Assembly (NCBI GenBank): GCA_035296325.1
Contig: DATHBD010000081.1
Coordinates: forward strand, 168,639-232,638
Length of the DNA: 64,000 nt
From: DATHBD01 sp035296325
GTDB taxonomy: Bacteria; Actinomycetota; Actinomycetes; Mycobacteriales; Micromonosporaceae
Direction: 5' to 3'
Position 1 is the first letter of the stretch; each line of letters starts with the position of its first letter. The notes beneath the pieces were generated by a model. The model ran no database searches, was not told the origin of the DNA, and saw only the letters and a program-made list of their open reading frames with translations. This document shows, piece after piece, positions 15,904 to 25,301 of this stretch. Both the position numbers and the translations under genes were made by a program.

Positions 15904-17619
15904 ATGTCGAACGACAATCCGATCGCCCGGCAGCGCCCCAGCCAGATGCCGGTCCACCGATACCAGCCGTACTCCCAGCAGTTCGGCGTCACCCTGCCGG
16001 ACCGGCAGTGGCCCAGCCGCGAGATCACCAGGCCGCCCCGCTGGTGCGCCGTCGACCTCCGCGACGGCAACCAGGCGCTGATCGACCCCATGTCGGTCGA
16101 GCGCAAGCGGCGGATGTTCGCCCTGCTGGTGAGCATGGGGTACAAGGAGATCGAGGTCGGCTTCCCGGCCGCGAGCCAGACCGACTTCGACTTCATCCGC
16201 ACGCTGATCGAGCAGGACCTGATCCCGGAGGACGTCACGGTCCAGGTGCTGACCCAGTGCCGCGACCACCTCATCGCCCGGACGTTCGAGAGCCTGCGCG
16301 GCGCCCGACGCGCGATCGTGCACTTCTACAACTCGACGTCGGCGCTGCAGCGGCGGGTGGTCTTCGGGCTGGACCGCGCCGGCATCACCGACATCGCGAC
16401 CACCGGCGCGCGGCTGTGCCAGAAGTACGCCGAGGCGATCACCCCGGACACCGACATCTTCTACGAGTACTCCCCCGAGTCCTACACCGGCACGGAGCTG
16501 GACTACGCGCTGGAGATCTGCTCAGCCGTGATCGACGTGATCGACCCCACCCCGGACCGGCCGCTGATCCTGAACCTGCCGGCGACCGTCGAGATGGCCA
16601 CGCCAAACGTGTACGCCGACTCGGTGGAGTGGATGCACCGCAACCTGCCGCGCCGCAGCTCGATCGTGCTGAGCCTGCACCCGCACAACGACCGGGGCAC
16701 CGCGGTCGCGGCCACCGAGCTGGCGATGCTGGCCGGAGCGGACCGGGTGGAGGGGTGCCTGTTCGGCAACGGCGAGCGCACCGGCAACGTCGACCTGGTG
16801 ACGCTGGCGCTCAACCTGTTCAGCCAGGGCATAGACCCGATGATTGACGTGTCGGACATCGACGAGATCAAGCGCACCGTCGAGTACTGCAACCAGCTGC
16901 CGGTGCACGAGCGGCACCCGTACGCCGGGGATCTGGTGTACACCGCCTTCTCCGGGTCGCACCAGGACGCCATCAAGAAGGGCTTCGAGGCGCTGGGCCG
17001 CGACGCCGAGGCGGCCGGCAAGCCGATCGACGAGTTCGCCTGGGCGGTGCCCTACCTGCCGATCGACCCGAAGGACGTGGGCCGCAGCTACGAGGCCGTG
17101 ATCCGGGTGAACTCGCAGTCCGGCAAGGGTGGTGTGGCGTACATCATGAAGTCCGAGCACCACCTGGACCTGCCCCGGCGCCTGCAGATCGAGTTCTCCG
17201 CGGTGGTGCAGCGGCACACCGAGGACTCCGGTGGCGAGGTGGCGCCGGAGCAGATGTGGGACATCTTCGCCACGGAGTACCTGACCTCGCGCCGGCTGGA
17301 CCTGCGGAGATACACCGTCACCAGCGGAGCCGAGGGCCTGTCGATGACGGCCGACATCGAGCTGGACGGCACGGATCTGACCGTCAACGCGACCGGCAAC
17401 GGGCCGATCGACGCCTTCGTACGCGCGCTGTCCACACTGGACGTCGACGTCCGCGTCCTGGACTACGCGGAGCACGCCATGACGGCCGGTGAGAACGCGC
17501 AGGCGGCCGCATATGTCGAGGTGTCCGTGGACGGTGCGACCCGCTGGGGGGTCGGCATCGACGCCAACCTGGTCACCGCATCGCTCAAGGCCATCGTGAG
17601 CGCCGTCAACCGCGACTGA
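15904..17619 (+). CDS. leuA: 2-isopropylmalate synthase
   Basis: 571 residues from the ATG at 15904. Condenses acetyl-CoA with 2-oxoisovalerate, the first committed step of leucine synthesis. The catalytic TIM barrel shows the metal-binding DLRDGNQALIDPM segment and HPHNDRGTAVAATELA. The C-terminal portion (about 440-571) is the LeuA dimer domain that binds leucine for feedback inhibition. Length and N-terminal extension match the longer actinobacterial/yeast-like class. Leader peptide and leader RNA upstream suggest an added layer of leucine-responsive control. Confidence 0.97.
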   Translation: MSNDNPIARQRPSQMPVHRYQPYSQQFGVTLPDRQWPSREITRPPRWCAVDLRDGNQALIDPMSVERKRRMFALLVSMGYKEIEVGFPAASQTDFDFIRTLIEQDLIPEDVTVQVLTQCRDHLIARTFESLRGARRAIVHFYNSTSALQRRVVFGLDRAGITDIATTGARLCQKYAEAITPDTDIFYEYSPESYTGTELDYALEICSAVIDVIDPTPDRPLILNLPATVEMATPNVYADSVEWMHRNLPRRSSIVLSLHPHNDRGTAVAATELAMLAGADRVEGCLFGNGERTGNVDLVTLALNLFSQGIDPMIDVSDIDEIKRTVEYCNQLPVHERHPYAGDLVYTAFSGSHQDAIKKGFEALGRDAEAAGKPIDEFAWAVPYLPIDPKDVGRSYEAVIRVNSQSGKGGVAYIMKSEHHLDLPRRLQIEFSAVVQRHTEDSGGEVAPEQMWDIFATEYLTSRRLDLRRYTVTSGAEGLSMTADIELDGTDLTVNATGNGPIDAFVRALSTLDVDVRVLDYAEHAMTAGENAQAAAYVEVSVDGATRWGVGIDANLVTASLKAIVSAVNRD

Positions 17620-17703
17620 GTCCACCGTAGAGCGCGCCGGCGGGCGACACGCATCCACTGTGGATCAGTGAGGTACTCGCTTCGGTAGCGACCGTGCCGC
17701 ACA

Positions 17704-18420
17704 GTGGTAGGCGTGTCGCCCTCCCCGCGCCCGACGTTTCCCGCTGTCCGGATGCTCGCTGTCATCACCACTGCCCTTGCCCTGCTCGCGGCCGCCGCCT
17801 GCGACATCGTCCTGGGGCCCGCGCCCGGGGCGAGCAGCACCGGTGCCGCCGCCTCCCGGCCCGGCCTGGACGGGCTGGCGGTCGCGGCGCCCCGGTCGAT
17901 GGCCGGCTACAAACGCGAGCGCTTTCCGCACTGGATCCACCAGGGGAACGGGTGCGACACGCGGGATGTCGTACTTCAGCGTGATGGCAAGAATGTCGTG
18001 TCTACTGCCGACTGCAAAATCACTTCGGGCACCTGGTACAGCGTGTACGAGAAGAAGACCTTCACCGATCCGCGACTTATCGACATTGACCACATGGTGC
18101 CGCTCGCGAACGCGTGGCGCTCCGGTGCCGACGTCTGGACCGATGAACAGCGGTCGGAATTCGCCAACGACCTGGTCCGCCCGGCACTGATCGCCGTCTC
18201 GGCAACCACGAACCGGGCGAAGGGCGATCAGGACCCGTCCCAGTGGCGCCCGGCGAACCGCGGATTCTGGTGCGAATACGCCCAGCGCTGGATCGCGGTC
18301 AAACACCACTGGAAACTGAGCGTGACCACAAAGGAAAAGTCGAAGCTTGTCGAGATGCTGGAGACATGCACATGGCCGAGCAGCACAGCACCGACATCAG
18401 CAACAACGCCGGCGGCGTGA
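17704..18420 (+). CDS. Secreted HNH (DUF1524-type) endonuclease family protein
   Basis: 238 residues from GTG 17704; GTG 17713 is equally possible. The hydrophobic N-terminal segment ends in LAAAAC, which reads as a lipobox, so the protein is exported and possibly lipid-anchored. The HNH/DUF1524 core is seen as LIDIDHMVPLANAWRSGA followed by ISVSATTNRAKGDQDPSQW-like spacing (actual: AVSATTNRAKGDQDP). Predicted activity is metal-dependent nucleic-acid cleavage outside the cell; such secreted forms are common in actinomycetes. The last base of its stop is the first base of the next gene's start. Confidence 0.85.
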   Translation: MVGVSPSPRPTFPAVRMLAVITTALALLAAAACDIVLGPAPGASSTGAAASRPGLDGLAVAAPRSMAGYKRERFPHWIHQGNGCDTRDVVLQRDGKNVVSTADCKITSGTWYSVYEKKTFTDPRLIDIDHMVPLANAWRSGADVWTDEQRSEFANDLVRPALIAVSATTNRAKGDQDPSQWRPANRGFWCEYAQRWIAVKHHWKLSVTTKEKSKLVEMLETCTWPSSTAPTSATTPAA

Positions 18421-18626
18421 TGACCGACGAGGTCGGCGTGATCACCGGCGACCTGACGCTGCGTAGCGAACTCGACGAGGCCGGGACGGTTCTGCTCCGG
18501 GTGCAGTACACCGGCGCCGACGAGTGGTACACGGTGACCAACGGCAGCTGCCAGCTCAGCGACGCCGGGGACCTTCCGGCGGTGCACCACCTCGCCGTCG
18601 CCCTGCTGCACCGCCCGGAGGGCTGA
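18420..18626 (+). CDS. Small conserved-looking protein, unknown function
   Basis: 68 residues starting MTDEVGVITGDLTL and continuing with a compact, probably beta-rich sequence (LLRVQYTGADEWYTVTNGSCQL). The ATG overlaps the HNH stop in a TGATG arrangement, indicating translational coupling; an in-frame ATG at 18372 would add 16 residues. Codon use is normal. No family recognised. Pairing with the secreted nuclease raises the possibility of a partner role, but it lacks a signal peptide. Confidence 0.65.
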   Translation: MTDEVGVITGDLTLRSELDEAGTVLLRVQYTGADEWYTVTNGSCQLSDAGDLPAVHHLAVALLHRPEG

Positions 18627-18817
18627 GCCGGCGCCGGCCGCAGTCGCCCGGCCCGTTCGTCCGCACTCCGGACAACGCATCGACCAAGATACCCAGCGTT
18701 GACAGCAGAGACTGGTCGGGTCACCATACATTGGCCCAAATCAAACTGTGCCTCGCGCTGTGTTGCAGTCTGCGCGACTTGGACCAGGCAACGCTTACCG
18801 CCCCGGGAGTAGACGCA

Positions 18818-21800
18818 ATGCGCCGTACCTCGACTAGTCGATCATTATCGATGTCTGGAATTCGAGCCGGGGTGGTGATCGCGATGGTCGCGGGCGCCGC
18901 CACGGTCGCGGTCGGCGGCCCGGCATCCGCCGCTCCGGCCGCCCCCGCCGCCAAATCGGTCCAGTCCGTGCTGCCGGCCCAGGCCGCCATCGCCGCGGTC
19001 ACCGACCCGGTCAGCCCCACCGGCGGGCCGCAGAACATCGACGATGTCAACCGATACCTCGACGACCCCCGGATGCTCGGCGAGGGGCAGCAGGCCCCGC
19101 ACGTCGACCTCCGCCCGTACGGCGACGCCCGCACCGCGGCCGGTGACATCACCGAGCACAGCGCCCGCAGCCCGCACGTCGCGTCGCTGAACGGCGACTG
19201 GCGGCTGCGCCTCTTCGACCGGCCCGGGGACGTGCCGGCGGAGTTCCACTCGGCGAACTTCGACGCCGCGAGCTGGCCGACCGCCAGCGTGCCGCACACC
19301 TGGCAGTCGGACTTCATCGATCACCCGATGTTTCGCAACATCCCGGAGGAGCTCTGGCCGGACAACCCGCCGTTCGCCCCGAAGGACGTCAACCCCACCG
19401 GCGCGTACGTGCGCACGATGGACCTGCCGGCGGACTGGGCGGGTGACCGGACCTTCCTCCGGTTCGAGGGCGTGACCAGCGGTTACTTCCTCTGGGTCAA
19501 CGGCAGCTACGCCGGCTATGACCAGGGCGGCTACCTGCCGGCCGAGTTCGACATCACCTCGCTGGTGAAGCCGGGCCGCAACCAGATCGCCGTGCAGGTG
19601 CACCGCTGGAGCGCCGGGTCCTACCTCGAGGACTACGACCAGTGGCGGTACAGCGGGATCTTCCGGGACGTGTGGATGTACCGCACCGAGCAGACCCGCC
19701 TGCAGGACGCCTACATCACCACCGACCTCGACGCCACGTACACCGACGCGACCCTGTCGGCGCGCATCGACGTCGCCCGCGCCGCCGAAGGCACCACCGG
19801 CGCCCACACGGTGCGCGGCACGCTGCGCGATGCCCGCGGCGGGACCGTCACCACCATGAACGGCCCGGTCGAGCTCGCCGCGGACAGCCCCGGCGCCCGG
19901 GTCACCCTGACCGCCCCGATCACCAACCCGGCGAAGTGGAGCGCCGACGAGCCGAACCTCTACTCGCTGGTGATCGAGCTGCTCGGCCCGGACGGCGCGG
20001 TGCTGCACACCGCGTCCCAGCCGGTCGGCTTCCGCGAGATCGAGGTCCGTGACCGACAGGTCATGGTCAACGGCGCACGCATCATGGTCAAGGGCACCAA
20101 CCGCGCCGAGACCGACCCGGACACCGGCCGCTACAACACCCGCGAGCGGCAGCGCTCCGACGTCTTCCTGATGAAGCGGCTGCACCTCAACGCCGTCCGC
20201 ACCTCGCACTACCCGTCCGACCCGTACCTGTACGACCTGGCCAACAAGCACGGCCTGTGGGTCGACGACGAGATGGAGATCGAGACCCACGCCCACGAGA
20301 ACTGCCCGGACGAGTGCCTCGCCGAGCGGGAGGAGTGGCAGGACGCCTTCGCCGACCGGTTCCAGGGCATGGTGGCCCGCGACAAGAACCACCCGAGCAT
20401 CATCATGTGGGACACCGGCAACGAGGCGGGCCTGGGCCGCGCCCACAACGCGATGGCCGAGTGGGCCGACGCCAACGAGCCGACCCGGCTGCTGTACCAC
20501 CAGTCGAACAACCCCAACGGTGACGCGCCGTTCGCCGATGTGTCCGGCCCGCGCTACTGGAACCCGAACTCCATCCGGGGCATGGGCGACTGGACCACCA
20601 AGCCGGTCATCATGGGCGAGTACGCCCACGCGATGGGCAACGGGCTGGGCAACTTCGACCAGTTCTGGGACGTGGTCCGCACCTCGCTACCGATCCAGGG
20701 CGGCTTCATCTGGGACTGGGCGGAACAGGACCTCCGACAACCGTTGATCCTGACTCCGGACACCTCGCCGAACCGGATCCAGACGTTCCTGGTCGGCAAG
20801 CCGCTCGAGGTACCCGGCCACCGCGGCCAGGCCGTCAACCTGACCAGCCTGGACGACTTCGTGGACGTGTTCCGCGACCGGCGGCTCGACATCAGCGGCA
20901 ACGCCATCACGCTGGACGCCTGGGTGCGCCCCGGCGCGTGGGCCGGCAGCTTCCCGATCGTGACCAAGGGCCAGGCGTACGGCCTGCAGATGACGAACGA
21001 GACCACCCTGGAGTTCGGCGTCACAGCCGGTGGCGCCCGCTCGGCCGTGACCGCCACGGTGCCGGCGAACTGGCAGGACAACTGGCACCGGGTCACCGGC
21101 GTGTACGACGGCGCCGCGCTGCGCCTGCTCATCGACGGTGCCGAGGTGGCCACCGCCGAGAAGACCGGCGCCATCGACCCGGGCGTCTGGGAGGTCAACA
21201 TCGGCCGTAACGCCCAGATCCAGCGGGACAACTACTGGGGTGCCCGGCTCGCCCGGGGCCACTTCGACGACGTCCGGATCTACCCCACGGCGCTGTCCAC
21301 CGCCGACCTGGCCGGCGACCCCGCCGACCGGGCCGCACTGGCGCTGAACTTCGACACGTTCGAGCGCCGGGGCGACTTCCTCAGCCTCGGGCTGAGCATC
21401 TCCGGAACCGACGGCCTGGTGGGCTCCGACCGCTACGTGCAGCCGGAGACCAACGAGATGGCCTGGGCGCACGCACCGGTCCGATTCACCGCCGTGGACG
21501 CGGTCAACGGCCGGTTCCGGGTGCACAACGAGCAGGCGGCCGGGACGTTCGAGCTGCGGTTGAAGTGGAACGTCATCGAGCAGGAGCGCACCATCCGCTC
21601 CGGCAGCCGGCACATCCGGTTGGCCGCTGGGCAGACCATGGAGCTCAACCTGGGCGCCGTGCCGGCCAACCCCAACGACCGTGAGCGCTTCTACAACCTC
21701 TCGGTGGAGAACACCCGCGACACGGCCTGGGCGCGGCGCGGCTGGGTGATGGGTTACGACCAGTTCAGCGTCGGCGGACGTTCGGTTGCGGGGATCCTGC

Positions 21801-23518
21801 CCGGGCCGCCGCCGGCCGGGGCACCGGCGCTGGCCCGCGATGGTGCGGCCATCACGGTGTCCGGTCGGGACTGGACGTACCGGTTCAATGGCGGCGACCT
21901 CGCCTCGATGCGGGTGGACGGCCGGGAGCTGCTGCACGCTGGCCCGCGACTGGACATCTACCGGCCGCCGACCAGCAACGAAACCTACGACTGGGGAACC
22001 GCGGATCGCGAGATCTGGCACGACCTCGGCATCGACCGACTGCAGACCACCGTCACCGGCGTCGACACCCGCACCGAGGGTGACGAGACCGTGGTCGAGG
22101 TCCGCAGCACCGTGGCCGCGCCCGGACTCGAGGCGCTGTTCTCGGTGGCCCAGACGATCCGGTACCGCATCGACGCGCGGGGCACCATCACGCTGGTCCA
22201 CGACGTCGTGCCCAGCGGCTCCCGGGCGTCTTCGCTGCCCTACCTGCCGCGGGTCGGGATCCAGTTGCAGGTGCCCGACGAGATGCAGGAGTTCGCCTGG
22301 TACGGCCGTGGGCCGGAGGAGTCCTACAACGACCGGCGCAGCGGGTCTCCGATGGGCGTCTACCGCAGCACGGTCGAGGAGGAGTACGTGCGGTACTCCC
22401 GGCCACAGGCGTACGGCAACCACACCGACACCCGGTGGGCCACCCTCTCCGACGGTCGGCGCTCCGGCCTGCTGGTGGGCGGCAACCTGAACGTCAGCGT
22501 CACACCGTACGACGACCTGGACCGCGCCGAGTACGACCACCAGCTGCCGCTGGTGCGCAACAACGGCTGGGTCACCCTGCACACCGGGGGTGGCGGCGAG
22601 ACCGGCATGGGTGAGACGCCCAACTCGGTCCTGGCCCCGTTCGCGGTGTCGGCCACCAGGCCGCACCACTACGAGATGGTGCTGCGGCCGCTGACCCGCG
22701 CCGAGATCCGCAACGACGGGGTCATCAACTCCAACATCGCGGCACCGTGCCGGCCCGACGTCACCGCCACCACCGACGGTGACCTCGCACCCGGCACGCC
22801 GGAGACCGTGGAGGTCACGGTGAGCGCCCGGTGCGCTGCCGGCCTGACCGATGTCCGGGCGGCGCTCGCCGTGCCGACCGACTGGGTGGTGACCCCGGAG
22901 ACGGTGGAAATCGGCACCGTGGCGGCCGGCACTCCGGCACGGGCCACCTTCACGGTGACCGCACCGGCCGGCACGGACTTCGGCACGTTCGAGATGACGG
23001 CCACCGTCACCTCGGCGTCGAGCGGCTTCCGTACCACCGAGTCGGCGACCACGTCCGTCCGGACCCCGCTGCCGGCCGGCGCCCAGTGGGTCAGTGACCT
23101 GCCGTTCGTGAGTTCGACGAACGGTTGGGGCCCGGTGGAGAAGGACATGAGCAACGCCGAGCAGCCCGCGGGCGACGGACGGCCGATCACGCTCGGCGGG
23201 GCGATCTACCCCAAGGGTATCGGCGGGCACGCCGTGTCCTCCGTGGTGATCGACCTGCCGGCAGGCTGCACCTCGTTCCGGTCCGACGTGGGTGTCGACG
23301 ACGAGACCGGCAGCAGCGGATCGGTCGGCTTCGAGGTGTGGATCGACGGCGAGCGACGGGCCCAGTCCGGTGTACTGACCGGCGCGGCCAGCGCTCAGGC
23401 GATCACCGTCGATGTGACCGGTGGTCGGCAGATGGAGCTGCGGATGACCGACGGCGGTGACGGGGTCGGCAGCGACCACGGCGACTGGGCGGGTGCCCGC
23501 CTGTTCTGCACCGGCTGA
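18818..23518 (+). CDS. Secreted GH2 beta-galactosidase-like enzyme with LamG, NEW3-like and NPCBM domains
   Basis: 1566 residues with a signal peptide (cleavage near ASA, residue 38). Domains in order: GH2 sugar-binding (about 120-290), Ig-like (290-400), TIM barrel with acid/base Glu536 (GNEAG) and nucleophile Glu601 (GEYAHAMGN), a LamG-like beta-sandwich inserted at about 667-842 after GGFIWDWAEQ, a linker/Ig domain, a Bgal_small_N-like domain (about 990-1290), a NEW3-like domain (about 1311-1417), and an NPCBM-like C terminus (about 1422-1566). ATG preceded by GGGAG. The layout suggests extracellular galactoside hydrolysis; substrate unknown. Confidence 0.93.
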   Translation: MRRTSTSRSLSMSGIRAGVVIAMVAGAATVAVGGPASAAPAAPAAKSVQSVLPAQAAIAAVTDPVSPTGGPQNIDDVNRYLDDPRMLGEGQQAPHVDLRPYGDARTAAGDITEHSARSPHVASLNGDWRLRLFDRPGDVPAEFHSANFDAASWPTASVPHTWQSDFIDHPMFRNIPEELWPDNPPFAPKDVNPTGAYVRTMDLPADWAGDRTFLRFEGVTSGYFLWVNGSYAGYDQGGYLPAEFDITSLVKPGRNQIAVQVHRWSAGSYLEDYDQWRYSGIFRDVWMYRTEQTRLQDAYITTDLDATYTDATLSARIDVARAAEGTTGAHTVRGTLRDARGGTVTTMNGPVELAADSPGARVTLTAPITNPAKWSADEPNLYSLVIELLGPDGAVLHTASQPVGFREIEVRDRQVMVNGARIMVKGTNRAETDPDTGRYNTRERQRSDVFLMKRLHLNAVRTSHYPSDPYLYDLANKHGLWVDDEMEIETHAHENCPDECLAEREEWQDAFADRFQGMVARDKNHPSIIMWDTGNEAGLGRAHNAMAEWADANEPTRLLYHQSNNPNGDAPFADVSGPRYWNPNSIRGMGDWTTKPVIMGEYAHAMGNGLGNFDQFWDVVRTSLPIQGGFIWDWAEQDLRQPLILTPDTSPNRIQTFLVGKPLEVPGHRGQAVNLTSLDDFVDVFRDRRLDISGNAITLDAWVRPGAWAGSFPIVTKGQAYGLQMTNETTLEFGVTAGGARSAVTATVPANWQDNWHRVTGVYDGAALRLLIDGAEVATAEKTGAIDPGVWEVNIGRNAQIQRDNYWGARLARGHFDDVRIYPTALSTADLAGDPADRAALALNFDTFERRGDFLSLGLSISGTDGLVGSDRYVQPETNEMAWAHAPVRFTAVDAVNGRFRVHNEQAAGTFELRLKWNVIEQERTIRSGSRHIRLAAGQTMELNLGAVPANPNDRERFYNLSVENTRDTAWARRGWVMGYDQFSVGGRSVAGILPGPPPAGAPALARDGAAITVSGRDWTYRFNGGDLASMRVDGRELLHAGPRLDIYRPPTSNETYDWGTADREIWHDLGIDRLQTTVTGVDTRTEGDETVVEVRSTVAAPGLEALFSVAQTIRYRIDARGTITLVHDVVPSGSRASSLPYLPRVGIQLQVPDEMQEFAWYGRGPEESYNDRRSGSPMGVYRSTVEEEYVRYSRPQAYGNHTDTRWATLSDGRRSGLLVGGNLNVSVTPYDDLDRAEYDHQLPLVRNNGWVTLHTGGGGETGMGETPNSVLAPFAVSATRPHHYEMVLRPLTRAEIRNDGVINSNIAAPCRPDVTATTDGDLAPGTPETVEVTVSARCAAGLTDVRAALAVPTDWVVTPETVEIGTVAAGTPARATFTVTAPAGTDFGTFEMTATVTSASSGFRTTESATTSVRTPLPAGAQWVSDLPFVSSTNGWGPVEKDMSNAEQPAGDGRPITLGGAIYPKGIGGHAVSSVVIDLPAGCTSFRSDVGVDDETGSSGSVGFEVWIDGERRAQSGVLTGAASAQAITVDVTGGRQMELRMTDGGDGVGSDHGDWAGARLFCTG

Positions 23519-23533
23519 TCACACCCGCACGAC

Positions 23534-23571
23534 CCGGGCCCGGGTCCGCCGCAAGGCGGGCCCGGGCCCGG
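23534..23571. terminator. Strong GC hairpin after the GH2 gene
   Basis: A 17-bp stem with one G-U pair and a GCAA tetraloop (23551-23554) begins 15 bp past the GH2 stop. It also lies downstream of soxR on the other strand, so it may act in both directions. GNRA loops make such hairpins very stable. Confidence 0.85.
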
Positions 23572-23649
23572 CGCTGTTCGTGGACCACGTGCCCGCCCGC
23601 ACCATCCCGACGGCCGTTGAGTGCGCCGGCGCCGGCAGACGGCTCACCG

Positions 23650-24144
23650 TCAGGGTTGGCTACTCGGGGCTGAGCTGGTGTTGACCGCAAGGCGACGGGC
23701 TCCGGGGCCGGCGCGGCCGAGAACGTCCCGGGGGTTGGTGAGGTGGCACACCTGCAGGGACAGGCAGCCGCAACCGATGCAGTCGGTCAGGTTGTCGCGT
23801 AAAGCCTGCATGCGGGTGATCCGGGCGTCGAGCATGACGCGCCAGACGGTCGACAGCCGGGCCCAGTCGGACTTGGTGGGCGTGCGTCCGCTGGGCAGTT
23901 GGTCGAGTGCCGAACGGATGTCGGCGAGCGGGATGCCGACGTGTTGGGATGCCTTGATGAACGCGACGCGACGCAGCGTTTCGCGACCGTAGCGGCGCTG
24001 GTTGGTGGTGGTTCGCGTGCTGTGAATCAGGCCGTGCCGTTCATAGAAATGCAGCGCGGAGACGGCGACGCCGCTGCGGTCTGCAACCTGCCCGACGGTG
24101 AGTTCATGGAATGCGGTCTTCGGTCGCGGCACACCGCCGACCAT
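23650..24144 (-). CDS. soxR: Redox-sensing MerR-family regulator SoxR
   Basis: 164 residues from the ATG at 24144. The N-terminal MerR helix-turn-helix (LTVGQVADRSGVAVSALHFYERHGLI) is followed by a dimerisation helix and the [2Fe-2S] cluster motif CIGCGCLSLQVC, which fits SoxR's CX2CXCX5C. SoxR activates genes on oxidation of the cluster; in actinomycetes it responds mainly to redox-active metabolites rather than superoxide. No SoxR-type target gene is adjacent. A longer start at 24213 would overlap the divergent small ORF. Confidence 0.94.
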   Translation of the reverse strand: MVGGVPRPKTAFHELTVGQVADRSGVAVSALHFYERHGLIHSTRTTTNQRRYGRETLRRVAFIKASQHVGIPLADIRSALDQLPSGRTPTKSDWARLSTVWRVMLDARITRMQALRDNLTDCIGCGCLSLQVCHLTNPRDVLGRAGPGARRLAVNTSSAPSSQP

Positions 24145-24172
24145 AGGCTGGGCCGGAAATGAGATCGCCGCC

Positions 24173-24319
24173 ATGTTCGAACGGTTCGAGGCGAACACCG
24201 ACTTCGCCGACATCGACGCGCTGCACGCCCGCTATCCGCAGGTGGAATGGCACAGCTACCAGCGCTGGGCGCGAACGGTGGATTGGGACCGCCTGCTCTC
24301 CACCGCGACCCCCGCCTGA
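24173..24319 (+). CDS. Short hypothetical ORF divergent from soxR, possible gene remnant
   Basis: 48 residues beginning MFERFEANTDFADIDALHARYP, Trp/Asp-rich, with strong G/C preference at third codon positions. It lies 28 bp from the soxR start, facing away, and is followed 15 bp later by a terminator-like hairpin. It has no recognised domain. It reads like the C terminus of a larger protein, so it could be a decayed gene or a genuine small protein. Confidence 0.4.
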   Translation: MFERFEANTDFADIDALHARYPQVEWHSYQRWARTVDWDRLLSTATPA

Positions 24320-24334
24320 CGACCTGGACAGAAC

Positions 24335-24367
24335 GAGCCCGGCCACGTCGATCGACGGGCCGGGCTC
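24335..24367. terminator. Hairpin terminator
   Basis: Perfect 10-bp stem GAGCCCGGCC / GGCCGGGCTC with a 13-nt loop, placed 15 bp downstream of the short ORF at 24173-24319. Its presence supports transcription of that ORF or of a longer ancestor. Confidence 0.7.
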
Positions 24368-24430
24368 GACCGCCGGCTCGGTCCACGCCGCAAATGATCA
24401 TGCGCATCAGATCCGCTCCGGGCACGGGCG

Positions 24431-24467
24431 TCAGGAGACCGGGGCCGTTGCGGCCCCTGGTCTCCTG
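24431..24467. terminator. Hairpin terminator of the ArsR-SRPBCC operon
   Basis: A 16-bp stem (TCAGGAGACC plus GGGCC-rich part, one bulged base) with a short loop, ending 3 bp before the SRPBCC stop codon on the minus strand's downstream side. Its position fits termination of the leftward operon. Confidence 0.82.
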
Positions 24468-24470
24468 ACG

Positions 24471-24956
24471 TCAGGATGCGACCAGGTCGTCGATCTGGTT
24501 GATCGACGATGTGGCGCCCTCCACGATGCCCATGTCCAGCACCTGCTGCAGCGCCTCGGCGGACTCGTATGTGCTCACGTAGGTCGCCTGGGTGCCGTCG
24601 TTGTGTCGGGTGAAGGTGTAGACGTTCCTGGAGACCGGCAATTCCGGCTTCGGGTTGAAGTCCAGGTCGGCGAAGCCATCGTCGAAGGAGAAGCTCCCCG
24701 GCTCGTCCACGGTGGCGACCTGCCAGTACCCGGCGTGCTTGTCGCCCTCTGGCCCGGTCATGTAGTAGTTCACGCGGCCGCCGGGCGTGAGGTCGTGGTC
24801 GACAACCGTCGTCGGGTACGTCGGCGGTCCCCACACCTTCTCCAACTGGCGAGGGTCGGCGTAGACCTGCCAGATCCGCTCCACGGGCGCGGCAAATGCC
24901 GCGGTGATGGTCAGCGTCAGGTTGTCGAGGTCCTGCTGGACGTCGGTCACGGGCAT
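24471..24956 (-). CDS. SRPBCC (AHSA1-like) domain protein
   Basis: 161 residues of START/Bet v1-like fold. The N-terminal signature TLTITAAFAAPVERIWQVYADPRQLEKVWGPPTYP matches AHSA1-type SRPBCC proteins, which have a hydrophobic ligand cavity. It begins 3 bp after the ArsR-type regulator gene; this pairing is very frequent in actinobacteria and implies regulation by that repressor. Ligand and function are unknown. Confidence 0.92.
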   Translation of the reverse strand: MPVTDVQQDLDNLTLTITAAFAAPVERIWQVYADPRQLEKVWGPPTYPTTVVDHDLTPGGRVNYYMTGPEGDKHAGYWQVATVDEPGSFSFDDGFADLDFNPKPELPVSRNVYTFTRHNDGTQATYVSTYESAEALQQVLDMGIVEGATSSINQIDDLVAS

Positions 24957-24959
24957 GGT

Positions 24960-25301
24960 TCAGTCCTCCTGGTCGGGCTCGGATGCGATCAATACGTCGA
25001 TGCGTGCGATGCGGCCACGCCAAATCTGTTCGAGCTCGGTGAGCATGGATGCCACCGACCGCACCGCCTGCACGTCACCGCTGGCCAACTGCTCGCGACC
25101 GCTGCGTCGCTTGGTGAGCAGACCGGCCTTCTCCAGCACGGCGACGTGCTTTTGCACCGCGGCGAAACTCATGTCGTACATCGCCGCGAGCGCTGACACC
25201 GAGTGCTCCCCGGCCAGCACGCGTCGCAGAATGTCGCGCCGGGTGCGATCAGCGAGTGCGTGGAACAGGGCGTCCGCCCGGTCAGCGCTCTCTCTGGTCA
25301 T
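24960..25301 (-). CDS. ArsR-type winged-helix transcriptional regulator
   Basis: 113 residues. The winged helix is clear: ALFHALADRTRRDILRRVLAGEHSVSALAAMYDMSFAAVQKHVAVLEKAGLLTKRRSGREQ. No ArsR/SmtB metal-binding Cys motif (CVC) is present, so it probably senses something other than metal, or acts without ligand. It sits at the head of a two-gene operon with the SRPBCC gene. The perfect palindrome directly upstream is the likely autoregulatory operator. Confidence 0.92.
   Translation of the reverse strand: MTRESADRADALFHALADRTRRDILRRVLAGEHSVSALAAMYDMSFAAVQKHVAVLEKAGLLTKRRSGREQLASGDVQAVRSVASMLTELEQIWRGRIARIDVLIASEPDQED

Noticed and set aside
20687..23479. 930-residue open frame on the minus strand inside the GH2 gene
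   Set aside because: High GC content leaves antisense frames open. The plus-strand frame has clear GH2, LamG and NPCBM motifs; the antisense translation is His/Arg/Pro-rich with no domain.
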